Shown here in pieces: positions 1-6,417 of a DNA stretch of 7,621 nucleotides (its first letter is position 1; each line of letters begins with the position of its first letter). A program made the translations under genes and the position numbers. Source of the DNA: Sphingomonas sp. (GTDB lineage Bacteria > Pseudomonadota > Alphaproteobacteria > Sphingomonadales > Sphingomonadaceae); contig JAICXF010000072.1 of assembly GCA_025981625.1 (NCBI GenBank), positions 1 to 7,621 on the forward strand. The letters are read 5' to 3'. Under the pieces are notes generated by a model that searched no databases, was not told the origin of the DNA, and was given only the letters and a program-made list of their open reading frames with translations.

Positions 1-2
1 AA

Positions 3-185
3 ACCCCGCTAGTCGCTGATCCGCAAGATCGGCGCGAACTCCTGGACTCAATCGGGGCGCTGAAGGGCAAGTTGAAGGCGCTTCTCGACAATGAGAATTA
101 CATGCGCCGGCATTTCGACGCGTTGCATGTGCAGCCTGATCGCAGCGACTTCGCAGCAGACGTCGAGGAGCAGGGCTGCTTCTGA
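3..185 (+). CDS. C-terminal fragment of a hypothetical protein, probable paralogue of the next gene
   Basis: An open frame enters from the left edge and ends at TGA 183-185, giving 60 residues of an incomplete protein. The fragment is charged and mostly helical in character, and ends in GCF. I do not recognise it alone. Its tail resembles the tail of the protein at 281-967: both have a PxxxR segment, then a 34-35 residue helical stretch, then LHVQP here against LHVRP there, then an acidic stretch and a Cys close to the C-terminus. I infer it is the end of a tandem homologue of that membrane-anchored protein. The matching spacing makes chance less likely, but identity is low. The beginning of the gene, where a membrane segment would show, is outside the window. 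The gap to the next gene is 95 bases. Confidence 0.6.
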   Translation, partial: TPLVADPQDRRELLDSIGALKGKLKALLDNENYMRRHFDALHVQPDRSDFAADVEEQGCF

Positions 186-203
186 GTATCCGGCGAGAGT
201 TTT

Positions 204-216
204 AGCGGTGTCCGCT
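204..216 (+). other. Small hairpin after the left-edge gene
   Basis: AGCGG (204-208) and CCGCT (212-216) form a perfect 5-bp stem with a TGT loop, 18 bases after the stop codon at 183-185. No T tract follows (a TTTT lies just before it), so it is not a convincing intrinsic terminator. It may be chance or a weak 3'-end stabiliser. Confidence 0.25.
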
Positions 217-246
217 GTCGACTCATTCCTGCCATTAGGTCGTTCT

Positions 247-262
247 GTTACGGTGACGTAAC
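247..262. promoter_or_regulatory. Perfect palindromic hairpin upstream of the membrane-protein gene
   Basis: GTTACG (247-252) and CGTAAC (257-262) are perfect inverted repeats around GTGA, a GNRA-type tetraloop if transcribed. The structure ends 18 bases before the ATG at 281, where a ribosome-binding site would be expected and none is obvious. It could be an operator or a 5'-leader hairpin. GANTC sites lie on both sides, at 220-224 and 269-273. The function is not shown by the sequence. Confidence 0.35.
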
Positions 263-280
263 CGCCCTGAGTCCGGCCGC

Positions 281-967
281 ATGCATTTCCACGTTCCCAA
301 GCCACTGCACGGGTGGCGCGAATTCGCAGGCGAGGTCGGCATTATCGTGCTCGGCGTGCTCATCGCGCTTGGGGCGGAGCAAGCGATCGACACATTGCAT
401 GCGCAAAATGAGGTCAAGCAAACCCGCCAAGCGCTCGACGCCGAACTCGGCCATAACGTCGCGTCGCTGGATTACCGGCTTGGCATTCAGTCTTGCGCCC
501 AGGAGCGGCTGAATGAGCTTCAGGAGATCATCGATCGCGAGAGACGCGGGGAACGAGTGCCCCTCAAACACGATTTCTCGCCGCCGATCTTCATCGCCCT
601 GCGGTCCGCGATCTGGGATGCCGCGAGCGGCGACGCCAAGTCGCGCATGCCGCTGAAGGTGAAGCTGCAATATGCAATGCTCTACGACATTTTTCACAAT
701 TACGAAAAGTTGGTAGCGGCGGACGGCGGCAACTGGAACGCGCTCGCGGACCTCGACTTCGACCGCGGACTGACCCCCGAGGAAACTCGCAACGCGATGA
801 TTGCGATAAAGCATCTGCGACGCCGCGACGCCCTCCTCCCTGGATATGCTTCCCTTTTGCAACTCTATGCCAGCCCTCTCCACGTTCGCCCGGTCGATGA
901 TCTTGACGAGGGTACGAACAGGGTGATGCATGAGGACCGTGCCAAATTCTGCTCACCCCTGATCTAG
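281..967 (+). CDS. Single-pass membrane-anchored protein, DUF6090-like family, unknown function
   Basis: A 228-residue protein. The N-terminus has a short basic/aromatic stretch (MHFHVPKPLHGWREF), then one hydrophobic segment at about residues 18-32 (VGIIVLGVLIALGAE), then about 195 soluble residues with a likely helical start (about 40-90). This N-terminal pattern recurs in many small sphingomonad proteins of unknown function, and I place it near DUF6090 from memory only. With the short basic end inside, the large domain would face the periplasm. Its only cysteines, Cys72 and Cys224, could then pair. The start is ATG 281, because an in-frame TGA sits at 254-256 and the family begins this way; no good Shine-Dalgarno is seen. 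The C-terminal ~60 residues resemble the partial gene at 3-185. It converges on the minus-strand gene ending at 1019. No enzymatic motif was recognised. Confidence 0.8.
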   Translation: MHFHVPKPLHGWREFAGEVGIIVLGVLIALGAEQAIDTLHAQNEVKQTRQALDAELGHNVASLDYRLGIQSCAQERLNELQEIIDRERRGERVPLKHDFSPPIFIALRSAIWDAASGDAKSRMPLKVKLQYAMLYDIFHNYEKLVAADGGNWNALADLDFDRGLTPEETRNAMIAIKHLRRRDALLPGYASLLQLYASPLHVRPVDDLDEGTNRVMHEDRAKFCSPLI

Positions 968-1018
968 AGCATTTTGCTTCTTTTCTCGCTCTTTTTCTGA
1001 TCTTCAGATCGAAGCGCG
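968..1018. other. T-rich gap between convergent genes
   Basis: This 51-base gap separates two convergent stop codons. It is pyrimidine-rich on the plus strand. It contains a short inverted repeat, GATCT-TC-AGATC (about 999-1010), but the T runs precede this hairpin rather than follow it, so it is not a normal intrinsic terminator for the plus-strand gene. The left border, TCTAGAGCATTTT (963-975), overlaps the upstream stop codon and looks like the end of a dispersed motif seen after genes in alphaproteobacteria. That recognition is from memory and uncertain. Confidence 0.4.
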
Positions 1019-1435
1019 TTAAGGAAGTCTGACACAGCCGGCAGATCGCCCGCGCTCACCATAGACCATCGCAATTTTATTCGCCCGAGCGGGCAATCGC
1101 AGGTCCGTGTCAAAATAAGTTTCAATATCCGACTGGCGAGTTCCGGGCGGAAAGCGAAGTCGCAATGTGTTCCAAGAGCCCGCCTTAGCTTCGCAGTCGG
1201 TACGCCAACCGCGGGGTGCAGCATATGCCTTAATGTCATGGATCTGCTTCGAAGTACCAGCGAGCTCAACGAACGCCGGGTCGACTAAGCGACCGTTCCG
1301 ATAAGGACCGTTAGCCGCTCCTGACTTCAGCACGAGAGGAGGCACCTCGTTGACGCGGACAAGAGTTGGCTGAGGGTAGGCAGCAGATGCCGAAACGGAC
1401 GCTAAAGCACCAATGACGAGACGACACCTGACCAT
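1019..1435 (-). CDS. Small exported protein of unknown function
   Basis: A 138-residue protein. The first ~18 residues (MVRCRLVIGALASVSASA) look like a Sec signal peptide, with a plausible signal peptidase I site after ASA. The mature part (about 120 residues) contains two cysteines, Cys81 and Cys134, that could form a disulphide in the periplasm. It ends in CVRLP. No known domain was recognised. The open frame extends 33 codons further upstream, to 1534, but the ATG at 1435 is preferred: GGAG (1442-1445) lies 6 bases before it, and the longer form would bury the signal peptide and overlap the next gene. It sits 73 bases after the DUF1493 gene on the same strand, probably co-transcribed. Both are lower in GC than the housekeeping block, suggesting a separate origin. 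Confidence 0.7.
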   Translation of the reverse strand: MVRCRLVIGALASVSASAAYPQPTLVRVNEVPPLVLKSGAANGPYRNGRLVDPAFVELAGTSKQIHDIKAYAAPRGWRTDCEAKAGSWNTLRLRFPPGTRQSDIETYFDTDLRLPARANKIAMVYGERGRSAGCVRLP

Positions 1436-1508
1436 TGGATACTCCACAGGAGGGGGATCACAGGCTTGCACACCTTCCGTCTCCTTTCCAGCCATGCCTG
1501 CCATTAGC

Positions 1509-1835
1509 TCACCAAGCGCCCCGTTCGACGGCATGCACGACCTGTTCGACAGTAATTGGAACTAGAGCTCTGCGTCGTGCGGAACCGAACGGGCTGAACA
1601 AGGTGGGTTCGGGTCGGAAGTAGTGCCGCCAAGCTTTGTCTAGCGCGGATAAGTCGGTGCCGAAGTGTCTCCGCAGGTCTTCAAAGAACTCTGATGCATC
1701 ATCTCCGTCTAGTCCGAGGCTGGCGACGAGTTCGGAGGATTCTTTAATGTTGGATGTCGGCAAGCCGGTCTTCCGGCTGAGCACGCGAACAACGTGTTTT
1801 CTAATGTTCTCTGACATGCCGCGCGTATGACACAT
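1509..1835 (-). CDS. DUF1493 family, acyl-carrier-protein-like protein
   Basis: A 108-residue acidic-helical protein. The core at residues 39-65, SLGLDGDDASEFFEDL then RRHFGTDLSAL, is the DUF1493 signature, and the ITVEQVVHAVERGAW end is also typical. The fold is expected to be a four-helix bundle like acyl carrier protein. The position that carries the phosphopantetheine serine in true carriers (DSL) reads DGDD here, as is usual in this family, so it probably does not carry an acyl chain. Its partner is unknown. ATG 1835 is chosen because GAGAG (1843-1847) lies 7 bases upstream. ATG 1817 gives a start closer to family members but lacks a visible ribosome-binding site, and the open frame extends to 1880. 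It lies 71 bases after folP, beyond a possible terminator, and is only about 52-58% GC in sampled lines. Confidence 0.8.
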   Translation of the reverse strand: MCHTRGMSENIRKHVVRVLSRKTGLPTSNIKESSELVASLGLDGDDASEFFEDLRRHFGTDLSALDKAWRHYFRPEPTLFSPFGSARRRALVPITVEQVVHAVERGAW

Positions 1836-1851
1836 GGCGGTACTCTCGGCA

Positions 1852-1878
1852 GCAAAACTGGTGAAGGCGGCTTCCACC
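1852..1878 (-). terminator. Possible weak intrinsic terminator after folP
   Basis: Read on the minus strand, GGTG-(G)-AAG and CTT-CACC form a 7-bp stem with one bulged G and a CCGC loop, followed at once by AGTTTTGC. It starts 29 bases past the folP stop codon. The stem is short and the T run has only four T, so it would leak. It also overlaps the upstream extension of the DUF1493 reading frame, which favours the shorter start chosen for that gene. Confidence 0.35.
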
Positions 1879-1906
1879 AATTCCTGCCGTTAGCTGAAGC
1901 CAACCG

Positions 1907-2980
1907 TCAAACCCTCGGGGTTAGCGCCTGATCGCGCATGCCGCGCCACACGCGGAGCGCCTGTACGGTTTCGAAAGCATCGTGGACTCGCAGGATCTGG
2001 ACGCCTTGTTCGACGGCCTTCAGCGCGAACGCAACGCTTCCGCCGATGCGCTTGTCGGTCGGGGCCTCGCCTGAGAGGGCACCGATGGTGCGCTTGCGGC
2101 TGGCTCCGATGACCAGCGGGCAACGGAGCGAATGGAATAGCGCCAGGCCGTTCATCAGCTCGAGATTGTGGGCAACATTCTTGCCGAATCCGAAGCCGGG
2201 ATCGATCAGGATGCGCTCGCGCGGGAGCCCCGCCTCGACCACGGCCGCGATGCGCTCCTCGAGCCACAGATAGACCTCGACCAGCACGTCGTCGTACCGC
2301 GGGTCGTCCTGCATCACCTCGGGCGCGCCGCGGTGGTGCATCAGGACGACGGGGACGTTCAGCGACGCTGCGACCTCGGGTGAGCGGGCATCGTACGTAA
2401 GGGCAGACACGTCGTTGATCATCCGTGCGCCCGCGGCGATGGCAGCCGTCATTACATCCGCCTTGCGCGTGTCGACCGAGACCGCGGCACCCCCGCCGGC
2501 GAGTTGGCGGATGACCGGCTCGATGCGCGAAATCTCGTCGCCTTCCCAGATCGATCGGGCGCCCGGGCGCGTGGATTCGCCGCCCACGTCGACGATCGCG
2601 GCTCCTTCGGCCGCCATGTGCGCGCCGGCTTCCGCTGCCGAAGCCGCGTCCGGAAACTGCCCGCCATCGGAAAAGCTGTCCGGAGTGGCGTTGACGATGC
2701 CCATGACTTGCGGCTCGTCGAGGCGGACGGTCCTCTCGCCCAACTGCAGCGCCGGACGCGAGGCGGTGAGCGCCTGCCATTGGGCAGCCAAGTCATCGTC
2801 GAAGCGGTTTTCAATGCCTTGGACGGACAGCAATTCGGTTCCTGTGCGAGCATGCCCTTCGACACGGATCAGCTCGACGGCGGCGAACCAGTTCAGCCCG
2901 CCCGCAAGCCGCGCGACCTTTCCGTCGTGACCGAATGGCGAATCGACGAAAGCGGTCGGGCGGATGAGGGTGCGGGTCAT
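1907..2980 (-). CDS. folP: Dihydropteroate synthase with N-terminal extension
   Basis: A cytoplasmic enzyme that condenses p-aminobenzoate with 6-hydroxymethyl-7,8-dihydropterin diphosphate to give dihydropteroate in folate synthesis. The protein has 357 residues against about 270-285 for common DHPS. The TIM-barrel part starts near residue 90: MGIVNATPDSFSDGG (93-107), DVGGESTRPGA (131-141), VSVDTRK (167-173), MINDVS (187-192), LMHHRG (213-218), LIDPGFGFGK (258-267), GASRKR (292-297) and the final LRVHDA (330-335) are all present. Phe103 and Pro139, equivalent to E. coli Phe28 and Pro64 where sulphonamide-resistance changes occur, are unaltered. Residues 1-85 form an extension that I recall from sphingomonad homologues; its role is unknown. 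The start at 2980 is just beyond an inverted-repeat element and lacks a strong Shine-Dalgarno. It is last of the housekeeping block, 103 bases after ccrM. Confidence 0.96.
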   Translation of the reverse strand: MTRTLIRPTAFVDSPFGHDGKVARLAGGLNWFAAVELIRVEGHARTGTELLSVQGIENRFDDDLAAQWQALTASRPALQLGERTVRLDEPQVMGIVNATPDSFSDGGQFPDAASAAEAGAHMAAEGAAIVDVGGESTRPGARSIWEGDEISRIEPVIRQLAGGGAAVSVDTRKADVMTAAIAAGARMINDVSALTYDARSPEVAASLNVPVVLMHHRGAPEVMQDDPRYDDVLVEVYLWLEERIAAVVEAGLPRERILIDPGFGFGKNVAHNLELMNGLALFHSLRCPLVIGASRKRTIGALSGEAPTDKRIGGSVAFALKAVEQGVQILRVHDAFETVQALRVWRGMRDQALTPRV

Positions 2981-2985
2981 TCAAC

Positions 2986-4308
<1,323 letters not shown>

Positions 4309-4331
4309 GCCCCGCTTCGGGACGCGATTGC

Positions 4332-5060
4332 TCAGGCGGCAGGCCGGGCCTGCTCCACAACATATTGAGTTAGGTCGGGCAGTACAGACTCAACTTGTGG
4401 TGGGTGTGACTCGAAAGACTCGCTCTCGACGATTTCAAGGACGAGCGATGGCTGCGCGTCTTTTTCGATCGCCGCCCGTACCTTGGGGAAGCTCCGGCGG
4501 TGAAGCGGCGTCGGCCCGAGCGCATGCAAGGCGCGCCAATGCTCGGGCGTGCCGTATCCGCGATTGGTCTCCCACCCGTAGCCGGGATATTCGCGCGCAT
4601 GGTCGGCCATAATCCGGTCGCGGGTGACCTTGGCGATGATCGAGGCGGCGCCGATCGAGCGGCACTTCGCGTCTCCATCGACGATTGCCTTCGACGGCCG
4701 TTCCCACTTCGGGCAGGCGTTGCCATCGACCAGCACCCAGGCGGGCTCCAGCCCCAGCGCCTCGACGGCGCGCGTCATGGCCAGCATTCGGGCCCAGTAG
4801 ATGTTGATCTGATCGATTTCCTCCACGGAGGCGATTCCCACGCCCCAGGCTGAGCATTTGACCAGCTTGGCGTAAATCGCCTCGCGCTTCTCGATGGGAA
4901 GGTTCTTGCTGTCGTCGATCCCGCGCGGGAATTTGTCGCGATCGAGGATGCAGGCGCCGGCGACCACGGGACCGGCAAGCGGCGCGCAGCCAGCTTCGTC
5001 CACTCCGGCGAGCGGCTGGGGAAATTCGAGTTCGAGCTTGAACGAGCAACGGCGCGGCAT
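4332..5060 (-). CDS. rnhB: Ribonuclease HII with altered GRG motif
   Basis: A cytoplasmic endonuclease that cuts RNA in RNA-DNA hybrids and starts ribonucleotide excision repair. The protein has 242 residues against about 200-213 for many family members; the excess is a C-terminal tail from about residue 203. The four metal ligands fit the E. coli spacing: Asp21 and Glu22 (GVDEAG), Asp112 (VDGN) and Asp130 (GDAKCRSIGAASIIAKV, 129-145). The RGYGTPEH (167-174) and HRRSF (187-191) segments are also typical. The usual DEAGRGPLAGP reads DEAGCAPLAGP, so the Arg of the GRG motif that reads the ribonucleotide-DNA junction is Cys here, and DSKKL reads DSKNL. The start is ATG 5060 with AAGG 6 bases upstream. 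It lies between thiD and ccrM, separated from thiD by a repeat element. Confidence 0.95.
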   Translation of the reverse strand: MPRRCSFKLELEFPQPLAGVDEAGCAPLAGPVVAGACILDRDKFPRGIDDSKNLPIEKREAIYAKLVKCSAWGVGIASVEEIDQINIYWARMLAMTRAVEALGLEPAWVLVDGNACPKWERPSKAIVDGDAKCRSIGAASIIAKVTRDRIMADHAREYPGYGWETNRGYGTPEHWRALHALGPTPLHRRSFPKVRAAIEKDAQPSLVLEIVESESFESHPPQVESVLPDLTQYVVEQARPAA

Positions 5061-5071
5061 GAGTCGCCTTA

Positions 5072-5145
5072 TTCGTTATTCCCGCGAAAGCGGGAACCCG
5101 GTTTCTCGTTCTCGGCTGGATCCCCGGTTTCGCGGGGATGACGAA
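5072..5145. repeat. Double-hairpin inverted-repeat element between thiD and rnhB
   Basis: A 74-base element. The outer arms, 5072-5086 and 5131-5145, match as inverted repeats at 13 of 15 positions. Two strong local hairpins are inside: TTCCCGC-GAAA-GCGGGAA (5079-5096, perfect 7-bp stem with a GNRA loop) and ATCCCCG-GTTTCG-CGGGGAT (5120-5139, perfect 7-bp stem). The ends resemble the widespread CGTCATTCCCGCGAAAGCGGGAA dispersed repeat of proteobacteria. It fills most of the 94-base gap and ends 10 bases from the thiD stop codon. It is a different family from the element at 2986-3100. The stems could act as a transcript processing or attenuation point between thiD and rnhB. Confidence 0.85.
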
Positions 5146-5154
5146 ATGTGTGGA

Positions 5155-6336
5155 TTACTCCGCCATCCGCCACGGCGGGAAACGGCGGTGCTCGCCCGCT
5201 TTGTAGAAGAAAATGATGTTGCCGTCGGGATCGCGGAGGCGGGCCTCGCGCCACATCCACGGCTGGTTCCTCGGGCCATGCTCAAAACTGATTCCGCTTC
5301 GGGCCAGCGCCTCGACGCGCTCGTCGAGGTCGTCGCACTCGAGATAGATCGCGGTCGTGGCGATGATCTTCTCGTCGGGGTCGATCTGGACCGAGAAGGT
5401 CACGCCGCCGGCAGTCTCGAAGCGGGCATAGCCGTTCTCGGGGCTGTCGATGATCTGCTGAAGCCCAAGCCGACGATAGAAGTCGACCGAGCGTTCGTAA
5501 TCGGTACCGGTGACGGTCACCTGATTGAGCCGGGGACCGGCGCCGACGTCGAGCCGGACCCGTCCCTGGCCGAGCGGCCCGGATCCCTGGCCAAGCTCGG
5601 GTGCATCGAAGAGCGAAACGCGCACGAACTCCCGCGCCCGCGCCACCGCGTCGGTAAGATTTGCCCCGCCTGCCAAAAACAGCGCGATGGCGCTGGCGAG
5701 CGTGCAGCCGGTGCCGTGAGTGCTGGTGGTGTCGATCCGCTGGCCCTGCCAGCTCGTCATGTTGTCGGTTTCGATCAGCGCGTCGGCGAGCGCGTCGCCT
5801 TCCTCGTGGCCGCCCTTGATCAGCACCGCGCAGCCGTGCTTCCCGACCAGGTGAAGCGCGGCGGACACCGGGTCTTCCTCCGCCGTCAGCCGCTTAAGCT
5901 CCGGCAGATTGGGCGTGGTGATTGTCGCCACATCCATCAGCCGGCCGAATGCGGCGATCGTGGCCTCATCGGCCAGTTGCGCGCCGCTCGTCGCGACCAT
6001 CACCGGATCGAACACGATCGGGAGGTTGGGCAGATCGGCGCGCAGGCGTTCCAGCCGGCCAGCGACCTGTTCGGCAGCGAATGCTCCCCCGATCATGCCG
6101 ATCTTCACGGCGTCGACTCCGATATCGCCGAGAACCGATGCGATTTGCGCCAGAATGATCTCGGTCGGGACCGGGTGCACCGCACTGACGCCGACCGTGT
6201 TTTGGGCCGTGACGCACGTCACTGCCGTCATCGCATGCCCACCGAGCATGGTGATTGTCTTGATGTCGGCCTGAATCCCGGCGCCCCCGCCCGAGTCCGA
6301 GCCGGCGATGATCAGAATCCGGGCCGTCGGCGTCAC
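5155..6336 (-). CDS. thiD: Hydroxymethylpyrimidine (phosphate) kinase fused to a VOC/glyoxalase-like domain
   Basis: A 393-residue two-domain cytoplasmic protein. Residues 1-~256 are ThiD, which phosphorylates hydroxymethylpyrimidine and its phosphate in thiamine synthesis: GSDSGGGAGIQAD (12-24), KIGMIG (78-83), FDPVMVATSG (109-118), LIKGGH (172-177) and HGTGCTLASA (207-216, with the proposed catalytic Cys211). Residues ~269-390 are a vicinal-oxygen-chelate domain: RLNQVTVTGTDYERSVDFY, then YLECDDLDERVEAL, then RDPDGNIIFFY. The usual first metal ligand His is Gln271 and the Glu after DPDGN is Phe, so a metal glyoxalase activity is unlikely; a binding role is possible. GTG 6336 is chosen because GGGGAAGG lies 8 bases upstream and ThiD proteins normally begin about there; ATG 6375 or GTG 6381 would add 13-15 residues. 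It lies 81 bases after glmM. Confidence 0.93.
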   Translation of the reverse strand: MTPTARILIIAGSDSGGGAGIQADIKTITMLGGHAMTAVTCVTAQNTVGVSAVHPVPTEIILAQIASVLGDIGVDAVKIGMIGGAFAAEQVAGRLERLRADLPNLPIVFDPVMVATSGAQLADEATIAAFGRLMDVATITTPNLPELKRLTAEEDPVSAALHLVGKHGCAVLIKGGHEEGDALADALIETDNMTSWQGQRIDTTSTHGTGCTLASAIALFLAGGANLTDAVARAREFVRVSLFDAPELGQGSGPLGQGRVRLDVGAGPRLNQVTVTGTDYERSVDFYRRLGLQQIIDSPENGYARFETAGGVTFSVQIDPDEKIIATTAIYLECDDLDERVEALARSGISFEHGPRNQPWMWREARLRDPDGNIIFFYKAGEHRRFPPWRMAE

Positions 6337-6340
6337 TCTA

Positions 6341-6366
6341 TTCGCCTTCCCCTGTCCCGGGGCGAA
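6341..6366 (-). promoter_or_regulatory. Hairpin covering the thiD ribosome-binding site
   Basis: On the transcript UUCGCC (complement of 6361-6366) pairs perfectly with GGCGAA (complement of 6341-6346), only 4 bases before the GUG start. An alternative CCCC/GGGG stem (6359-6362 with 6349-6352) is also possible. The Shine-Dalgarno GGGGAAGG (6345-6352) lies within the structure. The usual TPP-riboswitch boxes were not seen here. It may tune translation of thiD relative to glmM. Confidence 0.35.
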
Positions 6367-6417
6367 GTTCTCCATGTGCACGCACGATCCCTACGGCAGC
6401 AAATGCCAACAAAGGGT

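Noticed and set aside
248..931. Minus-strand open frame opposite the membrane-protein gene
   Set aside because: The plus strand has a recognisable family N-terminus and a proper membrane segment; the minus frame has neither.
999..1010. Terminator between the convergent genes
   Set aside because: The 5-bp palindrome has its T run on the wrong side for the plus-strand gene and an A run for the minus-strand gene.
1436..1534. Longer start for the exported protein gene
   Set aside because: It would place 33 non-hydrophobic residues before the signal peptide and overlap the DUF1493 gene, while ATG 1435 has its own GGAG.
6337..6417. TPP riboswitch upstream of thiD
   Set aside because: The conserved CTGAGA-type boxes of the THI element are absent and the 81-base gap is too small for a full aptamer plus expression platform.
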